Of a stretch of DNA of 64,000 bases, positions 25,303 to 35,094 are shown piece by piece (within the stretch, counting starts at the first letter, position 1; every line of letters starts with the position of its first letter). Location: NCBI GenBank assembly GCA_964525165.1, contig CAZGGG010000001.1:62001-126000 (forward strand), written 5' to 3'. Source of the stretch: JAWLFI01 sp964525165 (lineage in GTDB: Bacteria > Bacteroidota > Bacteroidia > Chitinophagales > Saprospiraceae). The notes below the pieces were generated by a model. That model ran no database searches. It saw nothing but the letters and a program-made list of their open reading frames with translations, and was not told the DNA's origin. The position numbers and the translations under genes are program-made.

Positions 25303-27596
25303 CGAATCACTACTATTTTAACGACAGCATCGCTTGGCCGAGTGAAATCTCCCCGGCCACTGATCCATGCTAAATAAACACCTGAAGCCACCCGTTCGCC
25401 ATTCCATTGGGTTCCATCCCATACGGCTTGTCCTCCTAACGCTTCTGTTTCAAATAGAAGTCTTCCTTGAGTATCAGTGATTTTAACGATAGCGTCTTCT
25501 GCTACTCCTTGAATGGCTATAGGCCCATCGTATTCCGGGCGTACCGGATTGGGATAAGCGTATACATTTGGTGAATTAAATGTTCTGGAACCTGTTGCTT
25601 GCATCCTGTAGGCTATGACCCCATCCGCAGTACCTATGTACATGATCCCTTTATCTAAATCCTGGGCAAAACCAGTGATTTGATTGCTGAATAAGGGGCT
25701 GTTACTTTCCGTAAAAGTAAATAGTTGTTCATTTCCGGAAGGGGAAAGTACAATGACACCACCATCCGTGCCTACCCATTTTCGATTGGCACCATCTGCA
25801 ATAATAGCATTGATTTTCACATCATCTAACAAGAAATCTCCCACCCCGTCTCCATCATCATCTACAATGGGTTGTGTGCTACAATCAAAGTCAAAAACAG
25901 AATTACCGCAGGCGAATAGCACCAGCCCATCGGTAGTTCCGACCCAGATGTTTCCTGAGCGATCCCTGCAAAGTGAAGTGACTTCATTATTCGGCAAAGC
26001 TGAATTTCCTGCATTAAAGATTTTATATCGGTCATCTGCATGGGTGCTCGGGTCATTTTCGTTGATAACCAAAAGACCAGCATCGGGCCCTTCTACACGA
26101 GCCCAAATTTGATTGAAATCATCGCATACTAAGTCGGCCAAAGTTGAACTGCTTGGAATGGAGAAAGCGTCGCAACTTCCATCAGTACGGAAAACCACCA
26201 GGCCTTCCGGAGCCAGATAGTTAGCCACCCATAGTTGATTATCGTTATCAAAAGCTAAGCCTGAAACCCTTTCTCTTTGACTGTCACCAATAGCCCCTTG
26301 CAGACAACTATTGGTGTCATCAAACAAAGACAGTTCATTGTTTTCCAATTTTAAGAGACCTGCCCAATAAGAGCCGGCATAAACCGTTCCGTTTTCCGGG
26401 TGAACGGCTATTCTAAAAATATCATAGATGTCCGGGTCTCGCATTTCCGGACTGAGAGAGGGGTTATAGTTGTCCCAATCAGGGGCTTTATAAAGATAGA
26501 ATCCATTGCCGGAAAACCCATAGGCAAAACTAGAACTTGGACCACCACCTGCAATGGCTAAGGTTCCTTGGGCAAAGTCAAGATCGCTGGATTGAGCAAA
26601 GGCAGGACATTCGAAAAAGCGAGTCTGGCAATCATCTGCTTGAAGAGCATATCGAATACCTCCAAAGGCATCTCCAAAATAATAGGCCCCTTCCTTTGAC
26701 TCCCATGCATGCGTGATTTCCCCGTGGCAGGGCGGGCTCGTGAACTGAAAATTCCCGCCGCGATCGTAAAAATAGACTTGATCGGCACCATCAAACTTGC
26801 GAACACCACACATCAGATGAGTTGGCCCATTTTGTAGAAATATGATTTGTTGGTTGTTGATAAAGCGATCCAAAGTGTCTAGAGTCCCGGAAGCATTTCG
26901 TTTGAAAAGCTCGGTATCTGTGGCAAAATATAGTTCTTCATTAAAAAGCTCAATATGGCGGATATTCTCAGGAAGAGGAGATGGACCTTCAAGCTCGTCC
27001 CATACAGCCCAAAATTCAAATTGATTGTAATTCTCTATAGGTAATTGATGTAGAACACCATCCATAAGTGCTACATAATGCTCTTGGTAGGTGGTGAAAT
27101 CTTGAATAGGATCAGGACTGGTGTTAGATTTCAAGATGAGACCATTCTGGAGATCGACGACCACAATCCCAAACCCGGTGCTTATAAAGGCCTTGTCTCC
27201 TGCTTGAGCGATTCCATTGATGCTTTTATCCCCTTGTATGGCTGTTGATCGAACGATATCATTGATATTGATGATTTCATCTTCATAAATCAGGTCAATA
27301 TTGCCATTTTCATAAGTCAGAATAAGCACATTCACTTCCTCATTATAAAGTGCAAAATTGGGATCCATATCTGAAAGCCCATCGATTGTGGTAATCAATC
27401 TGGGGGATTCAAATGGTTTGGTGACTCTTAATAGTGCTTTATCGGAAACGAAGAAAATTCGATCAGGAGATTCTGCGATATACGTTCCACTATTGAAAGG
27501 GAGCAGAGCTTTCCACTCTCCGATAGCAAGATCTTCCTGTCCAAAAGCGGTAAGACCCAAGGTGCCCAATATAAAGAGATGTAAAAGTCTGATCAT
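25299..27596 (-). CDS. porZ: T9SS-associated protein PorZ
   Basis: PorZ belongs to the surface attachment complex of type IX secretion, where it helps deliver anionic LPS to the sortase PorU. The 765-residue protein has a signal peptide (about 1-19), W-K-A-L-L-P-F-N-S shortly after as in PorZ homologues, and two tandem beta-propeller regions (about 25-350 and 380-660) with repeats such as G-N-I-W-V-G-T-T-D-G-L. The C-terminus (Y-A-Y-P-N-P-V-R-P to V-V-K-I-V-V-I-R) is a sorting-domain-like fold, which PorZ is known to keep. Its start overlaps the nadD stop by 4 bases. A generic two-component-type propeller protein with a T9SS domain is the main alternative. Confidence 0.82.
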   Translation of the reverse strand: MIRLLHLFILGTLGLTAFGQEDLAIGEWKALLPFNSGTYIAESPDRIFFVSDKALLRVTKPFESPRLITTIDGLSDMDPNFALYNEEVNVLILTYENGNIDLIYEDEIININDIVRSTAIQGDKSINGIAQAGDKAFISTGFGIVVVDLQNGLILKSNTSPDPIQDFTTYQEHYVALMDGVLHQLPIENYNQFEFWAVWDELEGPSPLPENIRHIELFNEELYFATDTELFKRNASGTLDTLDRFINNQQIIFLQNGPTHLMCGVRKFDGADQVYFYDRGGNFQFTSPPCHGEITHAWESKEGAYYFGDAFGGIRYALQADDCQTRFFECPAFAQSSDLDFAQGTLAIAGGGPSSSFAYGFSGNGFYLYKAPDWDNYNPSLSPEMRDPDIYDIFRIAVHPENGTVYAGSYWAGLLKLENNELSLFDDTNSCLQGAIGDSQRERVSGLAFDNDNQLWVANYLAPEGLVVFRTDGSCDAFSIPSSSTLADLVCDDFNQIWARVEGPDAGLLVINENDPSTHADDRYKIFNAGNSALPNNEVTSLCRDRSGNIWVGTTDGLVLFACGNSVFDFDCSTQPIVDDDGDGVGDFLLDDVKINAIIADGANRKWVGTDGGVIVLSPSGNEQLFTFTESNSPLFSNQITGFAQDLDKGIMYIGTADGVIAYRMQATGSRTFNSPNVYAYPNPVRPEYDGPIAIQGVAEDAIVKITDTQGRLLFETEALGGQAVWDGTQWNGERVASGVYLAWISGRGDFTRPSDAVVKIVVIR

Positions 27597-28171
27597 CGGT
27601 AAAGATTTGACCCTTCAAGGTATTTAAAAACGACATCCGGGACCAGGTATTGTATGCTTTTCCCTTCCCGCAGGCATCTGCGGATATAAGTCGCTGAAAT
27701 ATTCATCTGGGGTGCATCATAGAAGTGTATAGAGGGGTGGTTGTGAAATCGGCTGGGTGTATCAAATGATGGCCGTTTATAAATGTATATATCATGATCT
27801 CTTAATAAGACTTCATAATTTTTCCATTTATGAAAAGATTGCAGATTATCCCCTCCCATCAGCAAGACAAAGTTTTTATCAGGGTATTTCTCTTTTAGAT
27901 ACGCCATGGTGTCTACGGTATAGCTGGGCTTCGGGAGATTGAATTCAATATTGGATGCTCGCAGTTGGGGGTTGTCCTCCACGGCTAGTTGTACCAGGTG
28001 TAAGCGGTCATAATCATTCGCCAGGCTATTCTTTTCTTTCAGAGGGTTTTGAGGAGACACGACGATCCAAACCTCATCTAAATCCGTTTGGGTAGCCATG
28101 TAATTCGCAATGATTAAATGTCCAATGTGAATAGGATTGAAGGAACCAAAAAATAGACCTGTCTTCTTCAT
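27593..28171 (-). CDS. nadD: Nicotinate-nucleotide adenylyltransferase NadD
   Basis: NadD joins ATP and nicotinate mononucleotide to form deamido-NAD in NAD synthesis. The 192-residue length is normal. G-S-F-N-P-I-H-I-G-H (9-18) contains the nucleotidyltransferase H-x-G-H motif, and I-S-A-T-Y-I-R-R (about 164-171) is the second ATP-binding motif. L-M-G-G-D-N-L-Q-S-F-H-K-W-K lies in the middle, as in the family. It follows the PAP2-like membrane gene by 9 bases and overlaps porZ by 4, so these three appear to be one operon. Confidence 0.95.
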   Translation of the reverse strand: MKKTGLFFGSFNPIHIGHLIIANYMATQTDLDEVWIVVSPQNPLKEKNSLANDYDRLHLVQLAVEDNPQLRASNIEFNLPKPSYTVDTMAYLKEKYPDKNFVLLMGGDNLQSFHKWKNYEVLLRDHDIYIYKRPSFDTPSRFHNHPSIHFYDAPQMNISATYIRRCLREGKSIQYLVPDVVFKYLEGSNLYR

Positions 28172-28180
28172 GCTGCTTAT

Positions 28181-28843
28181 TTATATCAATTGATAAACGA
28201 GCCAGGCGATCCATTGGCTGGCAAATCCCAATAGGGCACCCCAATAAACTTCATGAATGGAGTGCGCCTTTAGGTGCAATCTTGCACTCATAACCCAGCC
28301 TGCAATTAGTAACACAAGGATAACCAGCCATCTAGTGGGCACATACCAATCCATACCGAACAAGGGCAGGTTGAAGTGTGTGTAGGCAAATGAAAAATAG
28401 AGGAGGCTGGCAATTCCTATAAGTCCTCCCATTCCGGTTGCATGAAGGGATATTTTGTATACGGTATTAATGACAAACGCCAGAACTAAACTCAGCACTG
28501 CTCCAAGTGTAAGGATTTCAAGCTCCCTAGGGCTGTCTCCAGATTGATTCAGGTTTACAAATAGCCATATATAAAAGAGCATTGTGCCAATTAAAGGAAA
28601 TATCCGATCCCTCTTATCCGGCATTTGAAAACTAGGAACAAATTTTAGACCTACCATCATAGCAGTGATCAAGGCAGGAAAGAAAAAGCTCACAACAAAA
28701 AACTTGATTACAAGCAGCGACTGATCGCTGATATTGGCACTTCCAAAGAGAAAGGGGTTTACCACGAGGAGTAGCATGAACCCATAAAACAGGATCAATA
28801 GGGGGTGGAAGACAATCGAACTGATTTGCATCACGTATCTCAT
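28181..28843 (-). CDS. PAP2-like integral membrane protein
   Basis: The 220-residue product has about six hydrophobic helices and no signal peptide. P-D-K-R-D-R-I-F-P-L (about 76-85) and a C-terminal R-L-H-L-K-A-H-S-I-H-E-V-Y-W-G segment resemble the spaced Arg and His motifs of type 2 phosphatidic acid phosphatases, but in a degenerate form (E-V in place of D-V). It may act on lipid phosphates or be a non-catalytic relative. A TATCTTTG box (28848-28855 on the minus strand) lies 4 bases before the ATG, so the message may be almost leaderless. nadD follows 9 bases downstream. Confidence 0.65.
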   Translation of the reverse strand: MRYVMQISSIVFHPLLILFYGFMLLLVVNPFLFGSANISDQSLLVIKFFVVSFFFPALITAMMVGLKFVPSFQMPDKRDRIFPLIGTMLFYIWLFVNLNQSGDSPRELEILTLGAVLSLVLAFVINTVYKISLHATGMGGLIGIASLLYFSFAYTHFNLPLFGMDWYVPTRWLVILVLLIAGWVMSARLHLKAHSIHEVYWGALLGFASQWIAWLVYQLI

Positions 28844-28855
28844 GAGGCAAAGATA

Positions 28856-30619
28856 CTACCCTTGTTTACAAATGATAATCTCTACGCGTCTATTCATTTC
28901 TCGTTCCATATCGTTAGAGTTATCATTTAATGGATGTGCAGCTCCCATGCCTTCCGATCGAATTCTATTGCCGGGTATGCCTTTTTGGATCATGTATTCA
29001 GCAACTGCTGCCGCTCTTTCTTTTGATAATTGGAGGAGGGATTGTATTCGATTTGCTCTTTCTTCAGCGGTTTCAGATCTCCTTTGTATCCCATTGTCTG
29101 TATGTCCCTCGATGATTATGGTTTTGAGACTATCTTCCTTTAATCGCAAGATTAATTCATTGAGTACGGCATATGAAGTTTCTTTCAGCTTGGAGGATTG
29201 CGCTTCAAACCGAATTTTTTCTAATATGAAGCTCTCACTCAGCTGTTCATCAGCACGAAGTAACTCTTTCTTGTAGGTGGGAACCTTGAAAGTTGTCTCT
29301 TTAGGAGGATGGGTTGTGGAAGGAGATGTAAAAGCTTGCTTTTCTTCTTCCCTCAGCAGCAAATCTATGAATATAGTATCTCCATCCTTCCACTTTTCCG
29401 GGTAATACTTCTCTTCTATGAGTGGATATGCATCTGCTTCCGCGAAAAGAGTGATCGATCGCGTATCCTGAATTTTGAAAAATGCGGTTCCGGTTTGGGC
29501 ATTCAATCGATACCGGACAGAATCTGCTTGTCCCAGGGAATAGCTTAATTGAGCGGGGACCAATGTGTAAGATGTACCATCCCGAATAAAAACTTTGATC
29601 CAACACTCCTTGCTTTCAACAGATTCCTGGAGTTGCAGGGGGAACCTAAAAATATCACTGGATCCCATTCTTGTGGATGAAAAGTACAAATAGGCTCCAT
29701 CGGCACTAAAACAAGGTTGACTATCATTTGAGGCTGAGTTGATGGGACTTCCCAAGAGCTTTGGTTCCTTCCAATCTGTCCAACTATCTCCCACTCGTTC
29801 TGATACATAAATATCCATACCTCCAAGTCCGCCAGGCCGATTGGAAGCAAAGAATAGTCTTCGTTTATCTTTCGATAAAAATGGAGTAGACTCTCTGAAA
29901 GCAGTATTTAAACTTTTTCCAAGATGTATCGGAGCACTCCAAATTTCAAGACCTGACCGGTAGGAAATATAAAGGTCCTGGTCTCCTAAAGCATCTTCTC
30001 TTTGCAGCGCTAAAATAAGTACGTCTCCTTCTGCGCTGATGGTAGCTTGAACATCGTTAGAAAATGTATAAAAATCATAGATATAGAGAGGGCGAGGGAG
30101 TACATCTTTTTGCGAAAGCGCAAATCGCGATAAACCATCATTCATGCTTCCATCGGCAAAAAACTGATTGAGTAGTATCAACTCATTTTCAGTATCCCAG
30201 TAAGCTAAAACTCCGTTGGGTAAAGCACTATTTAGTGGGTAGGGGGGATGCTCTACAACTTGAATTTGATGATCTTCTAAATGCGCCACCCATATGTCCT
30301 GATTGTAAATAGATTTCAGCGGGTAGTCAATATTTTGTCCTGCCAATTGAGAATATATGAGCCTCAATCGATTCTTCCACTGCCTTTTGTTGAGTGTTGT
30401 TGATAAATCAATTTCTCCTGCAATCAGAGTGGGGTTCATTTCAGGGTATCCCAATCTGGAAAAGAAAAGTTGAGAGCCATCGGCACTCAATACAGGAGCT
30501 ATTTCGTCATATTGGTCTGTATTAATAGAGGATGGCAGCCTCTCGGCTTCCTGTGTAAATACCCATAGAGGGAAAAGTACAATGAAGAGAAGGGAAGTTG
30601 AAAATCTGAATCTACCCAT
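28856..30619 (-). CDS. OmpA-family protein with PD40 beta-propeller repeats
   Basis: The 587-residue protein has a signal peptide (1-22), PD40/WD40-like repeats (about 35-330; for example L-S-A-D-G-S-Q-L-F-F-S and F-S-A-D-G-A-Y-L-Y-F-S-S-T-R), a beta-sandwich region (about 340-430), and a C-terminal OmpA peptidoglycan-binding domain (about 470-587) with I-I-E-G-H-T-D-N and N-R-R-V-E-I. It should sit in the periplasm bound to the cell wall. The layout resembles the T9SS protein PorE, but the N-terminal TPR and lipobox are missing, so I give only the family. A TAGGTTTG box lies 14 bases upstream of the ATG. Confidence 0.85.
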   Translation of the reverse strand: MGRFRFSTSLLFIVLFPLWVFTQEAERLPSSINTDQYDEIAPVLSADGSQLFFSRLGYPEMNPTLIAGEIDLSTTLNKRQWKNRLRLIYSQLAGQNIDYPLKSIYNQDIWVAHLEDHQIQVVEHPPYPLNSALPNGVLAYWDTENELILLNQFFADGSMNDGLSRFALSQKDVLPRPLYIYDFYTFSNDVQATISAEGDVLILALQREDALGDQDLYISYRSGLEIWSAPIHLGKSLNTAFRESTPFLSKDKRRLFFASNRPGGLGGMDIYVSERVGDSWTDWKEPKLLGSPINSASNDSQPCFSADGAYLYFSSTRMGSSDIFRFPLQLQESVESKECWIKVFIRDGTSYTLVPAQLSYSLGQADSVRYRLNAQTGTAFFKIQDTRSITLFAEADAYPLIEEKYYPEKWKDGDTIFIDLLLREEEKQAFTSPSTTHPPKETTFKVPTYKKELLRADEQLSESFILEKIRFEAQSSKLKETSYAVLNELILRLKEDSLKTIIIEGHTDNGIQRRSETAEERANRIQSLLQLSKERAAAVAEYMIQKGIPGNRIRSEGMGAAHPLNDNSNDMEREMNRRVEIIICKQG

Positions 30620-30632
30620 AATGCATGATTCG

Positions 30633-30640
30633 CAAACCTA
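30633..30640 (-). promoter_or_regulatory. Putative -7 box of the OmpA/PD40 gene
   Basis: The minus strand reads TAGGTTTG, an exact TAnnTTTG match 13 bases ahead of the ATG. No clear -33 TTG is found in the AT-rich stretch upstream. Confidence 0.35.
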
Positions 30641-30734
30641 AATATATTAATATTTAATGCTATATGATAGAAGGTCTGAAACTTTTTATATTCATTTGCA
30701 ATATATATCGACAGGATTGTATTAGTATCATAGG

Positions 30735-31397
30735 ATGAATTGTAAGTGGACATATCTGATAGGTTTTTTATGGTTGGGCATGATGAATGCCTGGTCACAG
30801 TCCGATAGTGTTCGAACCGAGTATTTGTACATCGATGGTCAGCGGTTAAAAGCGATGATTACGCCCGATGATACTTTATTTGTTTTTGAGTACGATTCAA
30901 TACAAATCAGTTCTCCTCGAAGTTTTAAGGATAGAGAGGAATACCTTCTGTATATGAGATATAAAAGGTATGCAGCGAAAGTGTATCCATATGCAAAAGA
31001 TGCGGTTAGGATTTACAGAGAAGCTGACTACGTCACCCGCTATATGAATGAAAAAAGCCGGAAAGTCTATCTAAAACATCTCCAACAAGAGTTGAATGAA
31101 AAATTTGAGGTACCACTCAAAAAGTTGAGCAAGACACAAGGCAGGATCTTAATTGAAATGATAGAAAGAGAGATAGATATGTCTCTATTTGATTTAATTG
31201 CACTGACCAGAGGTGGGTTTATAGCTTCCTATTATGGAACGGTGGGAACATTTTTCGATTACGATATTCGTGAAGGCTATATAGAAGGTAAGGACCCCAT
31301 TATGGATATCGTGATTAAAGACTTTGATATCAGCTATGACATTGAAAAGGTGATCAAGAAAAACGAGTCAGAGAGAATGCCAATGATCCCTCAGTAG
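30735..31397 (+). CDS. DUF4294 domain-containing exported protein
   Basis: The 220-residue protein has a signal peptide (about 1-21) and then the DUF4294 domain, of unknown function and found mainly in Bacteroidota. Recognisable parts are F-K-D-R-E-E-Y-L-L-Y-M-R-Y-K-R-Y-A at about 65-80, the Y-P-Y-A-K-D-A-V-R segment right after it, and L-S-K-T-Q-G-R-I-L-I near 135-145. The domain is helical and strongly basic in the middle. It is the first gene of a plus-strand group with mvaD 60 bases later and a rhodanese; the grouping does not by itself suggest a role. Confidence 0.85.
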   Translation: MNCKWTYLIGFLWLGMMNAWSQSDSVRTEYLYIDGQRLKAMITPDDTLFVFEYDSIQISSPRSFKDREEYLLYMRYKRYAAKVYPYAKDAVRIYREADYVTRYMNEKSRKVYLKHLQQELNEKFEVPLKKLSKTQGRILIEMIEREIDMSLFDLIALTRGGFIASYYGTVGTFFDYDIREGYIEGKDPIMDIVIKDFDISYDIEKVIKKNESERMPMIPQ

Positions 31398-31457
31398 AAA
31401 TGGGTAGGGACTTCCTATCTTTGTGTCTGCATTCAGTTCACTTTTAAGCATTGTTTT

Positions 31458-32555
31458 ATGAAGGATTATATCAATCCATCTTTATTATTGGAATCAGATA
31501 AAATAGAAGCGGGGTCCGTTGAATGGCGGAGTCCCTCCAATTTGGCGATTGTGAAATATTGGGGAAAACACGGTCAGCAATTAGCCCGCAACCCGTCTCT
31601 ATCATTGACCTTGTCTGAGGCTTTTACAGAAACGAAAATAAGCTACAAGGCCCTGGAAAAGGTGGTCTCAGGTTCGGATGCGATTCAATTAACTTTTACA
31701 TTTGAGGGTAAAGAGGAACCGGCTTTTGCCGGAAGGATTAAAAAATATTTAAGTTCGCTCCTGCCTGTATTTCCCTTTCTAAAGCAATTAGATCTTACTA
31801 TAGACACGAAGAATTCTTTTCCTCATTCTTCAGGAATAGCTTCTTCCGCGTCTGCTATGAGTGCTTTGGCTTTATGTCTCTGCAGTATTGAAGATCGACT
31901 TTTTGGAACCTTGAGTTCTGATCAGGAATTTGATCAGAAAGCCTCCTATATCGCCCGTTTGGGGTCCGGGTCTGCTTGTCGTTCCGTATATGGTCATTGG
32001 TCTTTATGGGGTGAAACCGGTGAAGTGAAGGGGTCAAGTGATGTATATGCCATCCCCATGGCTGATCAGGTTCATCCAGCCTTTGAACGCGCACAGGATG
32101 CGATACTTATCGTTTCAGAACATAAAAAATCTGTTTCTTCTACTCAAGGACACCAACTCATGGAAACGCATGACTATGCTAGTGTTCGATTTCAACAGGC
32201 AAGATCCCGTTTACATAGATTGTTGAGCGCCCTTAGGATGGGGGATTGGGAGGATTTTGGCAGAATTGCTGAGAATGAAGCATTGACATTACATGGCCTA
32301 ATGATGAGCTCTAATCCGTCTTACATGCTGATGCACCCGAACACCTTAAGAATACTGAATGCAACTCGTAAATATAGGGAAGTGAAGAAGGTGCCCGTTT
32401 ATTTTAGTTTGGATGCGGGTCCCAATGTTCATTTGCTCTACCCTGATTCGGTCAAAGAAGAGGTTAATGAATGGATCGGCAGTGAATTGAGCACTTATTG
32501 TAAGGGTGGTAAGGTCATATACGATCACGGAGGAGATGGACCTGAAGAATTATAA
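31458..32555 (+). CDS. mvaD: Diphosphomevalonate decarboxylase
   Basis: This GHMP-family enzyme uses ATP to convert mevalonate diphosphate to isopentenyl diphosphate, the last step of the mevalonate pathway, so the organism probably makes isoprenoids by this route. The 365-residue protein has S-N-L-A-I-V-K-Y-W-G-K (about 27-37), the phosphate-binding loop S-S-G-I-A-S-S-A-S-A (about 124-133), and G-S-G-S-A-C-R-S near 175. S-L-D-A-G-P-N-V-H near the C-terminus is the conserved acidic motif of the family. No other mevalonate gene is in the window. The rhodanese gene starts on the base after its stop. Confidence 0.93.
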   Translation: MKDYINPSLLLESDKIEAGSVEWRSPSNLAIVKYWGKHGQQLARNPSLSLTLSEAFTETKISYKALEKVVSGSDAIQLTFTFEGKEEPAFAGRIKKYLSSLLPVFPFLKQLDLTIDTKNSFPHSSGIASSASAMSALALCLCSIEDRLFGTLSSDQEFDQKASYIARLGSGSACRSVYGHWSLWGETGEVKGSSDVYAIPMADQVHPAFERAQDAILIVSEHKKSVSSTQGHQLMETHDYASVRFQQARSRLHRLLSALRMGDWEDFGRIAENEALTLHGLMMSSNPSYMLMHPNTLRILNATRKYREVKKVPVYFSLDAGPNVHLLYPDSVKEEVNEWIGSELSTYCKGGKVIYDHGGDGPEEL

Positions 32556-33092
32556 ATGATGAAGAAAATAATGCGTCGAATTAGTTTATTCTTGATGTTG
32601 CTTACCGGTCTTCAATGGACTGCTTGTAAAGGACAGCCGACCGGACTTGTTAAAGACGTTTCCTTTGATGAAATGCTTGCAGGCATGCTGGATAGTACAC
32701 AAGTATCTTTTCTATCTGTGGATCAACTGCATGCTCAGACGGGTGACTTTTTAATATTGGACGCAAGAGAGCGAGGTGAATATGAACTGAGCCATATCCC
32801 CGGTGCTGTTTGGGTGGGGTATGATGACTTTAACTTTGATCGTATTCGTAATCTGACGGATGATAAACCTGTAGTTGTATATTGTTCTGTGGGCTATCGG
32901 TCTGAAAAAGTTGGACAGAAGCTTCAGGAGAAGTTTTCAACTGTGTATAACCTTTATGGAAGCATTTTTGAATGGGCGAACAGATCGTATCCACTTGTGG
33001 ATAAGGAAGGTGATTCCACAAAAACTTTACACACGTACAACAAACGATGGAGTAAATGGGTGAAAAACCCTTCCATCCAAAAAGAATACTAA
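32556..33092 (+). CDS. Exported rhodanese-like protein
   Basis: The 178-residue protein begins with a hydrophobic signal ending in T-A-C (C24), a possible lipoprotein site. One rhodanese domain covers about 45-155: I-L-D-A-R-E-R-G-E-Y at 67-76, H-I-P-G-A at 80-84, and the active loop V-Y-C-S-V-G-Y-R-S with Cys110. The intact cysteine and loop predict sulfurtransfer activity, probably in the periplasm. Its ATG follows the mvaD stop without a gap, which points to coupled translation, although no functional link is evident. It is convergent with the peroxidase gene. Confidence 0.88.
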   Translation: MMKKIMRRISLFLMLLTGLQWTACKGQPTGLVKDVSFDEMLAGMLDSTQVSFLSVDQLHAQTGDFLILDARERGEYELSHIPGAVWVGYDDFNFDRIRNLTDDKPVVVYCSVGYRSEKVGQKLQEKFSTVYNLYGSIFEWANRSYPLVDKEGDSTKTLHTYNKRWSKWVKNPSIQKEY

Positions 33093-33096
33093 AAAA

Positions 33097-33115
33097 TCTG
33101 CCGGTAAGGAGCAGA
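33097..33115 (-). terminator. Weak hairpin terminator of the heme peroxidase gene
   Basis: TCTGC (33097-33101) and GCAGA (33111-33115) can pair around a 9-base loop just after the peroxidase stop. On the minus strand the hairpin is followed by six T residues. The stem is only 5 pairs, so the call is weak. Confidence 0.35.
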
Positions 33116-33116
33116 C

Positions 33117-35051
33117 TTACTTATTCTCTACCTTTAGAATTCTGCCGGAATTGATATCTCCATTGCGACTCATGACTTTGATGATATACGTTCCGGTAGG
33201 CCAATTTCTTCTAAGTGCCATGCTGAAAGGATTCATTCCAGGGGTTAAGCTCATCTGTCCTGATTCCATCACCTGTCCTGCTGAGCTAGAGATTTCGTAT
33301 TCGATTTCTTGCTCAGAAGTGCTGTAAAGCGCAAGATTAAAGTAATCTACCGTTGGGTTGGGGTAAATCTTCATTTCGAGATTTATCCTTGCAAGGTCAA
33401 TTTTTGTCATGTCACACTCAGGAGCTGCAAAGAATACATTTTCTTGCATGAGGTTAATGTCCGTATTGCGAAGTACAATGTCCGCCATGCGGGTATTTTT
33501 AATTTCTTCAACTTCTTGAGGGGTTAAGCCCGGATCAATTTCAAAATAAAAGCGATCCGCATCTCTAAGTCTTTGGAATTGTTCCTTGATGATTTCAGCA
33601 ACGGTTCGTCCAAAGAGCATCTCGGGCATCTTATCTTCAGCTAAGAAGCCAACCCAAGGGTCTATATTATCTACAGAACCATAAAGGTTCTTCATGTCCT
33701 CATTGAAGTTATCATTTTGACAAATGTCTTCGAAGTCAACGATTCGTTCCAGACCAATGCTTTCTCTGATGGTGTTGAAATCAGGAACGCCCATTTCTCT
33801 TGCTCTGTTAATATTAATAGATGCCAAATCCATCCCTAAACCCGCTTCGGGAGCCATGAAGAGGAAGTTTCTTAAATCATCTACTAGCTTACAATCAAAA
33901 AATTGTTGAATTTGTGCGGACATTCCCTTTAAGAAAGGCTCAATACCTTCTTCCATGATGAGAGGTCGAGGGTTGAAAAATCCACTACGCAAGTCCATAT
34001 CGCCGCTAGGCATCGGATCACAATGGTCATCCATTCGGATAATTCTGGAAGACACCAAAGTGTGGCCCATTCTGAAGGCAGCAGAGGCAAACTCTACACT
34101 TACTTCAGGTCTAACATCAGCTTGATATCCTGCGTATGGATCCAATTCGATTCCAATGGCAGGCAGCCATTCGTGGTTGGTAATATTCTGAATTTGACCG
34201 ATGACAATTCTTCGGGCATGCTGAAATAACTCTTCGTCACTCCAATCAGGGTGTTGCACAATCAGTTCGTCGCAAAGTCTATTGTGTTCCCGCACGAAAA
34301 GAGTGTGCATGGACATCAAGTTAGGATTCTCATTGATTCGAGGGTCCCCAGCCACAAAAAGACGAGTCGATAATGGATTCATATTATCCATGTGGGGTGC
34401 ATTCGGATCAATAGGACTATTAAATTCTCCATCAACGGTGTTGAAGGGCAATAAATCGCCTGATGATACCTTCATTTTCCCGCCTTGGAAGGTTCTCAAC
34501 CAGTTAGCGTGCTCCTCAGTTGATCCATATACGCCTGACCCATCCAACCAGTGGGTAATTTGATTTGGGAATAAACGAGGGTTTCCTTCACCGGTACCCG
34601 TTCCTTCAAGGATAATTGAACGAGACATAGGAATTTGCGCAATTCCATCACAATTAGGATCAAACATTTCGTCACATGGAGGGACCTCTATATTGATAGG
34701 TTCATTGTCGTCAAAAGGAATTAAAGTGATATCATGATCCAAAAATTGACCAAAAACCCATATGTAATCAGAGCGTTTATCTTCATCAGCTTTCCCATCC
34801 GGCTGATCAAAAAGAACATTGGATATTTGTCTAGGATTCGCCCGTTCAGTCGCAGCCGGGCTAGCATAACCATCTTCAAAAGCAATAGGAGCCAAGCGAC
34901 TTAATGGGGAGCGTACTGTGCCATAATGGGGGTTGTCAATATTATTACCAAAACCATTATAGGAACGCACTTCCTGAGCAGAAAGCGATGCGCTTATCAA
35001 ACCCAAGAAGGCAATACAAAATATTTGAATGGGTATCAGTCTAATATTCAT
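33117..35051 (-). CDS. Animal-type heme peroxidase with T9SS sorting domain
   Basis: The 644-residue exported protein belongs to the peroxidase-cyclooxygenase superfamily, which uses hydrogen peroxide to oxidise halides or organic substrates. A signal peptide (1-25) precedes the catalytic domain (about 35-530). Distal His106 lies in F-L-D-H-D-I-T-L, the catalytic Arg254 in L-F-V-R-E-H-N-R-L, and proximal His330 in F-R-M-G-H-T-L-V, so the active site looks complete. The C-terminus starts I-Y-P-N-P-T and is a T9SS type A sorting domain (about 565-644), giving secretion to the surface or medium. A good promoter match lies about 45 bases upstream of the start. Confidence 0.92.
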   Translation of the reverse strand: MNIRLIPIQIFCIAFLGLISASLSAQEVRSYNGFGNNIDNPHYGTVRSPLSRLAPIAFEDGYASPAATERANPRQISNVLFDQPDGKADEDKRSDYIWVFGQFLDHDITLIPFDDNEPINIEVPPCDEMFDPNCDGIAQIPMSRSIILEGTGTGEGNPRLFPNQITHWLDGSGVYGSTEEHANWLRTFQGGKMKVSSGDLLPFNTVDGEFNSPIDPNAPHMDNMNPLSTRLFVAGDPRINENPNLMSMHTLFVREHNRLCDELIVQHPDWSDEELFQHARRIVIGQIQNITNHEWLPAIGIELDPYAGYQADVRPEVSVEFASAAFRMGHTLVSSRIIRMDDHCDPMPSGDMDLRSGFFNPRPLIMEEGIEPFLKGMSAQIQQFFDCKLVDDLRNFLFMAPEAGLGMDLASININRAREMGVPDFNTIRESIGLERIVDFEDICQNDNFNEDMKNLYGSVDNIDPWVGFLAEDKMPEMLFGRTVAEIIKEQFQRLRDADRFYFEIDPGLTPQEVEEIKNTRMADIVLRNTDINLMQENVFFAAPECDMTKIDLARINLEMKIYPNPTVDYFNLALYSTSEQEIEYEISSSAGQVMESGQMSLTPGMNPFSMALRRNWPTGTYIIKVMSRNGDINSGRILKVENK

Positions 35052-35094
35052 AGGATGCGCACATTAACCTTTATATACAATGTCCATGGACTTA